This document shows positions 44,917 through 55,989 of a DNA stretch of 64,000 nt, one piece after another. Within the stretch, counting starts at the first letter, position 1. Every line of letters begins with the position of its first letter. Source of the stretch: Onchidella celtica (taxonomy: Eukaryota > Mollusca > Gastropoda > Systellommatophora > Onchidiidae). Below the pieces are notes generated by a model. That model made no database searches and was not told the DNA's origin. It saw only the letters and a list, made by a program, of their open reading frames with translations. The stretch lies in NCBI GenBank assembly GCA_963931925.1, contig OZ007567.1, forward strand, positions 78,976,686-79,040,685, in the 5' to 3' direction. The translations under genes and the position numbers were made by a program.

Positions 44917-45147
44917 TCATCGTCTCCCATCCAGAATGGCTTGATTAATGATAGGTTGTAACGGTGTTTCATCATGAGCTTGAGTTGCCACTCCTATTCT
45001 ATCCGCATCTTCTAGATCTACTTCTACAGCTGTTTCATTCTCAATGTCATTATTTCCTACATCTCTGACAATTCTAGTTTGCTCTCTCTTTCGTAACTGT
45101 CGAGTAGTTCTGCTAGTTAACGATGCACGTTTTTTTGAGCGGGGCAT
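44917..45147 (-). pseudogene. Helitron Rep extreme N-terminus
   Basis: A 76-codon frame beginning MPRSKKRASLTSRTTRQLRK, basic and then acidic. It lies directly upstream of the Rep N-terminal domain but in a different frame, with a stop between, so a frameshift separates the two. The basic start is common in Helitron proteins and resembles a nuclear localisation signal. Confidence 0.6.
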
Positions 45148-45173
45148 GATGAGGCAAATTTTATTTCAGGACA

Positions 45174-45545
45174 TTCCAAGACGATTAATTTTCACAATGT
45201 CAATGTACTTTATTTGCTAGATCTAAGCCAATAAAAAGAAAGGTAAACTCGTGGAAGAAAATTTGCAGAGCTTTAAATCTACTCTCTACTCTAGATCTGA
45301 GCTTCTTACTGAGGTTAAACTTTCCAAGGCGATTAATTTTCACAATGTCAATGTACTTTATTTGCTAGATCTAAGCCAATAAAAAGAAACGTAAACTCGT
45401 GGAAGAAAATTTGCAGAGCTTTAAATCTACTCTCCACTCTAGATCTGAGCTTCTTACTGAGGTTAAACTACACACACGTGGAAGAAAATTTGCAGAGCTT
45501 TAAATCTACTCTCTAGATCTGAGCTTCTTACTGAGGTTAAACTAT
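45174..45545. repeat. 148-bp tandem repeat in the Helitron, 2.5 copies
   Basis: Units starting TTCCAAG(A/G)CGATTAATTTTC begin at 45174 and 45322. A third, shortened copy resumes at about 45475 from CGTGGAAGAAAATTTGCAG and ends near 45543. The copies are almost identical, and each has an AGATCT motif. The array lies between the Rep start and the 5' end. Confidence 0.92.
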
Positions 45546-46657
45546 AAACACGAAACTATCTAGATCTAGATCTAGATATTTATTAAATCTATAACGTCTG
45601 CATTTTGCTTTTCCAACTGAAAAACTTCACTTTTGCTAATTTTTGCAACTGTAATCGCCGCGCTTCCATTGTTGTCTTTGTTCCAGCTGATAGTAATGTG
45701 CCAATAACTGTATTTGTCCGAATTTAAAACTGATACAAAAAAAAATATCTGAGTATTTATAGTTCGCAGGTTATATGTCTTTTAGCTTCAGTTTTATGTT
45801 TTCCCAGTGACTCCGACAATTGTTCAGATATGAGAGAGTTCAATTTTTTTTTATTAATGACACAAATGATAATACATTTTTTTTAATGAACAGACAGAAA
45901 GGCAACGAAAAATATGAATACTCGAGTACTGGTACTGTTGCTTTCAGGTTGTTAGTGATTACAGGAAACGTATCAAACAGGAAACAGTTCGTACTGGAAT
46001 GGCCTATCGAAAAATCCATTTTTTGCTTTTATTATTTTGTGTTTTAAGTCAATTTGCAATCAAACCAAAGATTATTTTGAAAAACAAAAAGTGTCACTCA
46101 CACCCTTTTTTTTGTCCAAATCAACATGCCAAATTTGGTTTGTGTCCGTTTCTTAGTTTTTGAGCCTTAGGTGCCACAATGTTTTGGCGCTAGCTCCATT
46201 ATAATATGATAACTTGCCTTTGGATAAATGTGTGTGGTGAAGTACGGGTAAAACTTGCCTTGATAATAAGTCACATTTTGCACTTAACCTTTTCCGTATG
46301 TCGCTATTTTCCCTGCGGTCCGTACGTCGTGGTAAATTTTGCTACCACACTGTCCCATATAGAGAAAAATGCAGGTCATGCCTATCCGTACATCCTGGGA
46401 ACAATAGTTACCACACTGAGAATAACACGCTTTCAGTCAGTTTATCCCTCGTGATCACAAAAATACTATCCAATGCACCTTCCACGAGGATTCGGGAGAC
46501 CACTTTTTGTCAAAAGAAACGTTATGTGAGATGTTTATTGTCTAAATTTATAATACATGTACGTGTATGACATTGGACCGACCACCGTGACAGCGCTAGA
46601 ATAAGGTGCTCGCCTATAGTTTTCTTTCGACTTCTCCCTGAATGGAAACAAGGTGTG

Positions 46658-47386
46658 CAGGGTTCACACAGGTCCTTAAAAATCCTTAATTTTCATAAAA
46701 GAAAAAATAAGTACTCAAAAAGTCCTTAAATTCTGAAAATGATGCCAAAGTCCTTAAAAAGTCCTTAAAATTTGTGTTTCAGTTGAAACATTTGAGATTC
46801 AAATCTTCCAATTGCACACTAGATAATTGGTACTTTGAAATAACTGAACTTTTCAGAGTGAATTTACTATGTGTGAAATCTGGATACGGTAAGATTCCGT
46901 TTCGATGAGTGCTGCACACCACTTGTGTAGTTGTAATATTTCTTGGTCACAGGCACACAGGTCCTTAATTTGTTTGCTGGGAGTCCTTAGGAAGTCCTTC
47001 AAAAGTCCTTAAAATTAGTTTTCACGACTCTGTATGAACCCTGTAAAAGAAAAAATAAGTACTCAAAAAGTCCTTAAATTCTGAAAATGATGCCAGAGTC
47101 CTTTAAAAGTCCTTAAAATTTGTGTTTCAGTTGAAACAGTTGAGATTCAAATCTTCCAATTGCACAATATGGATAATTAGTACTTTGAATTAACTGAACT
47201 TTTCAGAGTGAAATTTTGAATTCTGGATACAGAAACATTTCGTTTTGATGAGTGGTGTACACCACCTGTATAGTTGTAATATTTCTTGGTCACAGGCACA
47301 CAGGTCCTTAATTGTTTACTGTGAGTCCTTAGGAAGTCCTTAAAAAAGTCCTTAAGATTAGTTTTCAAGACTTTGTATGAACCCTG
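46658..47386. mobile_element. hAT-like MITE with internal tandem duplication
   Basis: The ends CAGGGTTCACACAGG and, inverted, CAGGGTTCATACAAAG are matching termini. A 6-base direct repeat, GGTGTG, lies at 46652-46657 and 47387-47392. The interior is rich in AGTCCTTAAA and consists of two copies of a roughly 350-base unit (about 46697-47040 and 47044-47386). It has no coding capacity. Confidence 0.78.
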
Positions 47387-47392
47387 GGTGTG

Positions 47393-49932
47393 TAACTGTA
47401 GTTACCAGAATACAAAATCCTTACAAAAAGATGATTATACCTGAGTCTCTGATTATACTCCGTGAATTTTAAACGATGTTCTGTAATGCCCCCACCCCAC
47501 CTCCACCTGCAACAATCAGGTAAGTTTTATTACCTGGGGCAGCTTTCTACCAGTACAGGAAAAGCCTCGGTGATGTTTTTTTTTTTTTTCAATAATATAC
47601 CGGTACCATGCACTATCTTGTTACACCCGGCCAACAAATTGCTAAGTACTGTATTATTTAGTTTGAAATTATGTTGTGGGATGAGACCTATCGTTGTCAT
47701 TTGCCATTTGCTCATGAGCACAGCATAGTAAGAAAGCCACATTATTTTTTTCACCTCTAGTTACTGCCTGTCGTACTGCAACAATGAGTCAAGGTCAGTT
47801 GAACTACACTATTACGGTGCCGTCCAAAAAGTAAAGTCCGAGAAGGCACAGTATAACCATCATGCGGAAAAAAGTCTTATGGGGGCAAAGACTGAAGTAA
47901 TGTGGATCCAATATTTCAATAACCGTTAACACTGCCTCATCAAACCCTACCGCACTGGGACATAAGGCAAAAGCAACCATGAGAAGGATAAGAACGTGAA
48001 TCAATGTCAGTTAATCCTGTTCCTATGGGCATAATAAATTGAACAAAATGAACTTCAAAGGCGGTAAAGGGGCTGTCTGGTCCATGAGAAAGACAATCAC
48101 TGACAGGACAGTGGAAGACGGAAAGAGTCGTATATATGGTGAAATTAAAGTGCAATGATTCCCGGAAATCCAAACGTTTCTGATTTGGGTGTTAATGATT
48201 ACAAGGGATGTTTTCGGGAACAAAAATTAAAATAATGAACAGTAAATAACATTCCTGTCGCTGTCCATGCGTCGAGCGTTCAACCGTTGAGCTATGGTGG
48301 AGGAAACGGTTCCTCAGGCTTTTCAGAATTGAGTGGGAAACATAACATAACAAAATGTAGGACGCGAGGACCATTCGAATGACTTGCCATTTCCAAAGAC
48401 AGGCCTCAAAATGGGTGACAGTGAAAGAATTTCCAGATTTCTTCATGTAATCTTCAGCAACAGCCTCACATACGTGTTACATGTTGCTTCTTCAGGGATT
48501 GAGTTGCACTAGCTGAAGCTCTATCAACTTTCACGGCCGTCTTGTCAGCACTGCATATTTTCGTCACTATGTGCCTGTCCTACTCGCCAAAATAATACCT
48601 GTACATTTAATAGGCTTCACATTCAAGTCAGTTCTTCAACACTCATTTGGTCGTGCAGGCGAAGGCTGTACTCACTACCTACAACGCTCTATAAATAGCT
48701 TCAGCCATAATTTTCTAACTGTTCCCTCAAAACCTTGGAAAAGACAGGATTTACATACAGTGTTTTATCAAACTATATACTTTCGGTCGGAACAGAAATG
48801 AAAACTTCAAGTTCATACGTGGTCGATTTCGATTACCTTATATTTTATAAGAGGTATAAAATGAAGAGATTTACATATTTTGTTACATAGAGGGTCCAAA
48901 AAATTAAACAACAGAAATGAGGAGTAATCATCTGTTCATATTACAGACATTTCTATAGATACCACTACCAGTACTGTCCGTATAAAACTAAGTCCCAAAT
49001 CAAAAACTAAAGACAGCAGCATTACCAGAATGTTGCCCAGTCGATATTGAGGGTGGTCCTGGAAATCGCCCATAAAGATGACCCGGTTACAGATCGACCA
49101 CAGTAAACTTATACCTGGTGTTAAGGTTTTTCTTACTTTCATTTTTTTTTTTCACAACAAAGAATGAGAGGCTTGGTCGTCCGATGCCACCCTACTTTGT
49201 CCTCATTGCCCCATATTACACATATCACAGAAATTTTATCTCCTCAAAAATCATTACTACTTGCATTTCAGGAGGGGTCTGGTGGGCGGAAAAGTGGGGT
49301 CATGTCTTCAACTTGTGTCAACCATGTATAATTATGTTGGGAAACCTGATGACGACGACGCGACTGTTTCACTCTTTACTGGATCTGTTGCATGGGAACA
49401 TTTTTTACCACGACGTACGGACGCGCTCGATTTAGTAAATCTCTTCTTTGTTCATCTGGTAATTTTTGTTCCCACGACGTACGGTTAGGGGTACTGAAAA
49501 GTAAGCGTAAATAAAACCGCTAAAACAAATAAACATTCAATTTTATAGCATCAGACGAATCCTCTGTTGAAACTTGAAGAATACATGGAGTTTCAATATC
49601 GTGCTGTCAATGGTATATTTTATATTGAATTTTAAAGAGGGCTGTGGGAACATTTGTTACCGCGACGTACGGAAAAGGTTGACCGGTATTACTTCTCAAA
49701 TACTGGCTCACAAATCCGGCCATAGGTGTATAGCAGTAACTGGCTCCTGGGCTGAGATCACGGCAGATAAAACCGGCCCTGCTGATCTCCAGTTCAAGCA
49801 TATTTTCTTAAGCAGAGTAGAAAATCTTCTGAAAAAAAAAACAGGAAATGGTTGTTGTTGTTTTTTGGGGGGGTTCTTTTCAAGTGGCCCTCAATAAGAA
49901 AGGAGACTGTTTTGAAGCTTTCTATTAAAGTA
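47393..49932. other. Intron 2 of the plus ZSWIM3-like copy, no gene seen
   Basis: Many short open frames overlap on both strands with no family likeness. The region includes the right half of the possible CCTTTTCCGTA element and a tRNA-like piece at 48271-48294. Confidence 0.4.
48262..48310 (-). repeat. tRNA-like A-box fragment
   Basis: The minus strand reads TAGCTCAACGGTTGAACGCTCGAC (48271-48294), an A box with D-loop, followed by an anticodon-arm-like part. No B box follows, so it is a partial SINE or tRNA pseudogene. Confidence 0.5.
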
Positions 49933-50758
49933 CAGTCCAATCCTGATATCTCGACATCAGTGGGACCGTCTGACTTGTGTCGAGTAAAGAGAAAGTCGAA
50001 ATAGCAGATTAGTGGTGGAAGAGAAAAAAAAAGGGGGGAGGGAGATCACACATCACCATAATGGGAAGTGTCCAGTAAATAACGCAATTATTTTATATCC
50101 CTTTTTCTTTTAATTATCGGCATATTGTCACCCGTTCCTCCAATATCACTGTTGTGCGGAGCAGTTGCGTGGTAAAGATTTACTGATATCGGAGAAATGC
50201 TGTAGCTATCAAATGCGCAGTCCTTTACTGTTGTTGTTTTTTTTTAACCTCGACCTGGCTGTTTCTTTAGAAGTGATGATACCAATACATACACAGTACG
50301 GCAGTTAACCAAGAGATCTAGGTCAGGGCCTAGTATCTACGGCGCACGAATGTTTTGTGGGGAAAAAATAATTACTCAGTCTGTAGTACTCTGTACCTTT
50401 ACTGCCGTACGCTTATGCAAGGCACTCCACACTCGCGTTACTGAAGCCAAGGGTCATCCCCTGTGTCCACACACCCCCTCTCCTACCCCTCCCCGCCAGC
50501 ACCGCAAACAGAAATAAAGAGATCTTATATGCGGAGAGTTGCGTGGGCATTTTTGGTAGCACAGTAGTAGATCTAGTGCACTTGTTTTGCCGCGGTCGGG
50601 GAGAAATGTGTCGATATAAGAGGAAAGAACTGATCAACAGGTCGAGTTACGGAGAAATATTTAGTGGCATTAAAGAAGGAATAGGTTGGGACTTAAAAAT
50701 TGTGTCGAGTTACCCAGAATGTCGAGAAAAGCCATGTCGAGATAAGTGGATTGGACTG
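49933..50758. mobile_element. pogo-like MITE, CAGTCCAATCC ends
   Basis: CAGTCCAATCCTGATATCTCGAC at the left faces the inverted CAGTCCAATCCACTTATCTCGAC at the right, with TA on both outer sides (49931-49932, 50759-50760). TGTCGAGTTA-like phrases recur near both ends. No transposase is present. Confidence 0.82.
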
Positions 50759-51246
50759 TAGTGTAATTCATATTACACATTCTCCAATGATAAAAGTTCC
50801 TGTCCTAACCTCATAAATAAAGTAAGTTTTTTATTATGTATAAATTGAATGTTTAGACCGTGCTTCATATACAGTAGAAAATATCAGAGCAAAATTCAAA
50901 GTCGAAAACAATGTACTGGTATCGCAAAAATAAAATATGCTCAGCTGGGCTTGAACATTAGTGGCTGCCTGTTGCCTGCCAGGCTGGTGGTTGTACAATG
51001 CCCCAGCCATTGCGTCTGGCCACTCGATGACACATGGTCACTTCACCGCCGTGATTATGCATATGCAAGCCATAAGTAAATATTTTGGTCTTAAAATTTA
51101 TACCCCACACACTGGAGGAAAGTGTTTGTCTTTCCTGGAATTGCCATAAGCCATGCCACGAAAGATGAACATTATAATTGATTAATTACTGATTTTCATA
51201 TTCTGGTCATTATTTGCATTTGAAATGTGTCAGTATTGAATGTTGA

Positions 51247-51560
51247 ATGTGATATGGAGGAGCCGCCAATCACAGCAAATTCTTTTGACTGATGCTGGAG
51301 ACAGGAGTGAAGAAATCATAGTAGAGACGACAGGAGCGAATATAATTATCGTAGTAGATTCACCAGGTGAAGATATAAATTGATAATGGCAGAGACATTT
51401 CAGGAGACAAGGATGGCGATAGACACCGGGGTACATGGATAAAGATGTCATAGCAGTGACACCAGGTGACAGAGGTGAAGATATCGTAGCAGAAACACCA
51501 GGGGATAGGGCTGAGGATATCATAGTAGAAGAATGGGGAAACAGGGGCGAAGATATTATT
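51247..51560. repeat. Degenerate minisatellite, about 42-bp unit
   Basis: Recurring phrases of the form ACACCAGGTGACAGAGGTGA then AGATATCGTAGCAG lie in a row with many changes. The clearest units are at about 51459-51500 and 51501-51540. A frame across the last copies (from 51435) stays open and reads TPGDRGEDIVAE repeatedly, since 42 is a multiple of three. There is no evidence that it is a gene. Confidence 0.7.
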
Positions 51561-52199
51561 TGGACAACATCTAAGTCTCAACCGAAGTCCAGATACAGAA
51601 GTGCGGTCTATAACCACACAACCAGCCATAACTATAAGATTATGATCTGCTCGTATACGGCGATGTGCGATGGTCAGTTTTGCTTGCCGTCTTTTATGAT
51701 GTGGGGTGACTGGGCCGGTTTTGTTTCTTGCATTTTAATGCATTTAGAGTCGTTTTGTTTTTTTTTCACAGAAATATTTCGTGGGCTTATGTACCAGACC
51801 AGAAACTACCTATTTAGTTAAATTTAGGTATTAAACTTAAAGTGAACATTGAAAATTTTGCCACTTGGCTGGTTTTTTCACTGACCCAAAAATAAAATAA
51901 CCTGGCACATTTAAAAGTGCATAACTATTAAAGCTGCATCACTCTTTGTGTTGAAATTTTCACATCTTGTTGAGAACTCTAAGACAACTTATGAATTTTA
52001 CTTACTTTCGCCGTGTAGGCGCACGGCACACACCCCCCCCCCCCAATGAAATAGTTGTGAAAACTACATAGTAGTATATTTAAGAGTATGTCTGTTAGAT
52101 TTGGGTGTTCCGCCAAATTATATTGTGCCAATCACACATAAGGAGTTAACAAATATAAGCATGTATTAGCATCATGGATGGATGAAATGCCAAGAGTGT

Positions 52200-53560
52200 G
52201 TCCTAATAGTACAGGTTTCAGCTTCCACTTGAAACACCAAAAGTGCAGGAGCTGATGGCTGTACATCTGCCTCTAAGAAACAAAACTACCACCCAATACC
52301 CTGCTCATTATAAGAAACCACGCAGCCTACCACTGCCATTCCCAAGGTATCAACGGGTTACTCGAAGAAACCTCCATCTTAATAAATGAGAATATTCTCC
52401 AAAGACCTGTCCAACTACCACTCAGCCTCCAAGCTGTAGCTGTAAGTGTAAGGCTCACAGCTGGTAAACCTTTTATGCTGTGCTCTGTATATCTCCCGTT
52501 GTCTATTCCCTTCTCTGAAACTGACCTGATAGGTCTCATTAAACAACTTCCTCTCCCATAATTATTCTTATGGGAGACTTCAACACATAGTCCCGTCCGG
52601 GGCAGCCCCACGGCCAAGCCTCGCGGCAAGATTGTGAAGCTCCTTTCAAAAACAGACATTTTCCTCATAAATGACAAAACCCCAACTTATCTCCATCAAT
52701 CTACAGGCAGGCTAACCTTTAAATATATATATATAGACTTCACATTAGTCCTCCTTCATGGATCAGACCACTTCTGGAAATTTCTGAGACATGTATCCCT
52801 AAGACCTCTGCAGTTCCGTGAAAAGTCAAAGCCTGGTTCACGGAGGACTGCAAGTGGGCCATACAGGCCTGTGAAGCAGCCTTCCGCGAACTAAAATGCA
52901 GCCCAAACACTCAGAAACACTCAGAGGTTGCCTCATTTCAAACGGGAAAGAGTGAAAGCCCGCAAGGTGACCATAGAGAGCAAAAGAAACTCATGGAGAA
53001 ATTTCATATAATATAAAATAAATCAACAGCCACACCCCACTGAAAGAGGTGTGGAAAATGTAAAGAAAATCAAACTTTTTAAAGGCACTGCTACCATCTT
53101 TAATATTGTCATCTGAAAAAGCAAGGCGTTTCTGTTGTGGAAAAGGAAGAAAACATTGCAAATAAATTAACTGCGTTGTTTTGCGGCTAACATTGCTGGG
53201 TCCCCTTCCAAAATTTCAAAACCAAAGCTCAAAAAACGCCCCTTGATTTTTTAACCCTGGATTCTCTCCCCTACAACGAAACTTCTACAATTGAAAAATT
53301 GACGTCCAGTCTGGGCGAGGCCAGTCACACAACACCTGGCCCCAGCCAGGTGGGAGACAACGAATTTCTAAAACACCTACCTCCTATATCACTATCCTAT
53401 TTTCTAAACCTACTGAACCGCAGCTGAACCTGGGGAACTTTTCCTCTAACCCGGGGGAAAGCTAACATTATCCCATCTGAAGACCCAACGAAGACCATTC
53501 GGACTCCCAAAACTTACCACCCCATAGCTCTCACCAACTGCCTTTGCATTTTATCTTGAA
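52200..53560 (+). pseudogene. Jockey-like LINE pol fragment
   Basis: Broken frames hold part of the endonuclease (CSVYLPLSIPFSETD, ILMGDFN near 52562-52590, and WFTEDCKWAIQACEAAFREL near 52845-52900). The start of a reverse transcriptase follows (NEFLKHLPPISLSYFLNLLN, then TPKTYHPIALTNCLC near 53505-53555). The arrangement and the PKxYxPIxLTxxxCK motif fit the Jockey/R1-type non-LTR group. There are several stops and frameshifts, both ends are missing and no poly-A tail is seen. It lies in intron 2 of the plus ZSWIM3-like copy. Confidence 0.8.
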
Positions 53561-53673
53561 TGTGCATGGATGGAACACTATTACTAAATTGAAAATTTTG
53601 CTGTTGGCAAATGTTCCATTTTTTAAAACATGATTTGTGAGTTAATATGGCTGCCATGTTTATTTTTCACCAG

Positions 53674-53794
53674 ATCATTAAATCTTGGATGCTCGGCTTT
53701 CATAAAACTCTTGGCAATTAAAACTCGGGACGGGCATCATTGTCTTGAAGTGACCAAGTGCTGTCTTCATCATACTCATGAAACATCCAGCGAG
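53674..53794 (+). pseudogene. ZSWIM3-like gene (plus copy), exon 3
   Basis: The exon follows TTTTTCACCAG and ends GAG|GTTGGT. Its first base completes the Arg codon opened by the exon ending at 42377, and 40 codons follow in phase 0. It reads SLNLGCSAFIKLLAIKTRDG and then CLEVTKCCLHHTHE, a Cys-to-His-x-His strand pattern typical of FAR1/FLYWCH-like zinc domains. It matches exon 3 of the minus copy at 30084-30209. It is intact itself and joins in phase to the exon at 55990. Confidence 0.78.
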
Positions 53795-54960
53795 GTTGGT
53801 ATTGATAATGTGAGAGTATAGAGTGTTAGAGATGGTGATGACAGCAGTTGAGTTACTACCTCCCAGACAAAGAACTTTGATAAATCAGTAGATTCCAAAT
53901 ATTTAAACAAATCACAATTTGTGATGTAAAATAATGGAAATGATGTGTCAGGGTTTCCACGCATCCCCAATTTGCAAGCACTAGTTCCTATGCATTCTGC
54001 TATCGTGGGTCGCCTCTGAACGAGAGTTGGCATAAGGTGAAAATAATGAATTTTCTTAATCTGCCATGGTGGATCCAACAGATCCAGCGCTGCCAAAGCA
54101 CTGTGTAACCACACTATAATATGAACAACAGTGTTTCTTCAAATCTTGATTTTCATAGCATTGGATGAGCAGCTTTACATATAAGATATTATATGTGTCA
54201 CCCACTATCATCAAAATCTAAAGCAAACCAACTTAGACGAGAATTGGGTGGACTCAGTGATGAGGAAGAAAGTAGAAGGGAGGGTGGGGTATAAGAGAGC
54301 GTGAGAGATTACTGCATTTTTATAGGTTTGGTCACTTTGGTACTATCAGTCTCGTGACATGACCTAGGGCGTATAGATCTCTCACCAGTACGTCCTGTTT
54401 TCTTGGTTTATTATTATAGTACCCTTGTTATCTTCATATCTAGGCCCCACGCTTACCCCGAAATCACGATTCACGGGTCTTAGCCCGTGAGCTCTTACTA
54501 GCACAATGGACACAACAAGTCTGCTCATGGCACTTCGTAAACTGCAAAATCATTGTAAGCTGCGCATGATGGGAGATGAATACTTTGCACCCTTTAGTTA
54601 CTTAGTCCTGTCACAACAATGACATCACGAAAGTTATAATTCATACTCAGCACACACCCCCCCCCCCCCAACGCTCACTGTCTAACATTAACAATTTGTA
54701 CCCTCGTGAACCCTTAGCACAGCTGAGACTATAGACGACCCGTGACATGGGTCAGATTTGACCCACGGCAGCACAAATCGTGTGAACCAAAAGTAGTCAG
54801 TTCTATGTTGACTTTTGTCCGCAAATGACCTCATGACCTTTTAACTCATTACATGTTAGGAGAACACATCAAATTCCAGTAATCAAGTCCTTGTGGTTGA
54901 TTAATTAGAGAATCGAAACCACCTCTGTGGGCCAATTTGACTCATGGTGGTTTTAACGTA
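53795..54960. other. Intron 3 of the plus ZSWIM3-like copy, left part
   Basis: No exon is seen. A 13-base C run lies at about 54656-54668. Confidence 0.45.
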
Positions 54961-55781
54961 CAGTAAAACCTCGTTATACCGCCAAGTAAGGGGCAAACAG
55001 AAAATTGGCGTTATAACGAGAATGGCGGTACAACGAAAATACCATGTAGAACAAGGGAAATAAGTAATTAAGTAATTTACCAACATTGGACTGGCTAACA
55101 TGTCTAACATATTGCAGTTATCTCCCTTATCTCTCCACTAGACATAAACCTTCGTTGTCATTTTGAAGTTTACATTGCTTTCATTTGTATTTTTTTTGTT
55201 GTTGTTTTTTGTGTTTATGTGTGCTGGAGTTTATTTATTCAGGAAATCGCACCTTAAGAGTAAAAGTATTATGTTTTGCAACACGACAAATAATGCTACA
55301 TTACAATTCAGCAACAAACCTGTGTCGTTTGCATCGTACCCCGCGACAGGTATGAACCAGTTGAAGCATCACCTCGCGCGCGCTTAAGTTCGTTCGCAAA
55401 CTCTCTATTGAACTGTGACCCGTCTTTCCCACTGCATGCCCCATCAGTAGGCCTATCAGGACTTCAAAAGCGAAGACTGTGTAGTAACTAGTCGGATTGT
55501 TGTTTGAGTAACAAGCACAGACTGTGGGGCGCCAAGTGATGTTCCGACTGTTAGCTGGATTTAGGTAGATGTGGGGAGTGGCGGTTAAATTTACGTTGGC
55601 GCTATAACGAGCAATATTTACTATACTCAAGTTATGAATGTAGCAGTCAAACTGTTGGCGGATGGCGGTATAACGAGATTTTTAGTGTCTTTGTATAGGT
55701 CTCAGATCCGTACTGCGGCGAAAAGCTGGCGGTATGCGGGAATGGCGGTATAATGGGTGGCGGTATAGCGAGGTTTTACTG
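54961..55781. mobile_element. pogo/Tigger-like MITE, CAGTAAAACCTCG ends
   Basis: CAGTAAAACCTCGTTATACCGCC at the left faces the inverted CAGTAAAACCTCGCTATACCGCC at the right, with TA outside on both sides (54959-54960, 55782-55783). The phrase GGCGGTATAACGAG recurs inside near both ends. No transposase is readable. CAGTnnAACCTCG termini are typical of the pogo/Tigger group. Confidence 0.88.
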
Positions 55782-55989
55782 TACTTTCATTTTCATGATG
55801 AGATTGTGGCTCCCTTTGACCTCGGATCAAAAATATTTTAGGGGACATTTGTTGCGTATAATATCTGGAGCATCAGCATGACTTATTGTTTGAGCCTTGC
55901 ATACAATACAGTTTTTTAAGAATGTTTGAAAAATTTTGCCTTTTTTTAAAAAAAAAAAAATTTAAGAGTGTCATTGATTTCCTTTACAG

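Larger units (their letters stand above)
43846..46209 (-). mobile_element. Helitron with a partial Rep protein, 2.36 kb
   Basis: On the minus strand it starts A|TCATATTATAATGGAGC at 46209. It ends at 43846 with the hairpin CCGTTCGTAGAACGG, then GTATACTTGCTAG|T. A near-copy of the 5' end (ATCATATTATAAAGGAGCTAGCGCCA) is found in inverted orientation at 44138-44164, about 300 bases from the 3' end. The interior holds the N-terminal part of a Helitron Rep protein and a 148-bp tandem repeat. The HUH nuclease and the Pif1-type helicase are absent, so it is non-autonomous. Confidence 0.85.
46284..49682. mobile_element. Possible 3.4-kb DNA transposon with CCTTTTCCGTA ends
   Basis: TTAA then CCTTTTCCGTATGTCGC at the left faces the inverted GCGACGTACGGAAAAGG then TTGA at the right (19 bases, one mismatch). 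Further copies of CCGTACGTCG(T/C)GGTAA lie inside at about 46318 and, inverted, at about 49394 and 49477. That symmetry suggests subterminal repeats of one element with a TTAA-like target. No transposase is readable inside, and a hAT-like MITE is nested at 46658-47386. This is a tentative call. Confidence 0.42.

Noticed and set aside
45174-45545. CRISPR-like array
   Set aside because: The copies are contiguous 148-bp repeats without spacers, inside a Helitron of an animal genome.
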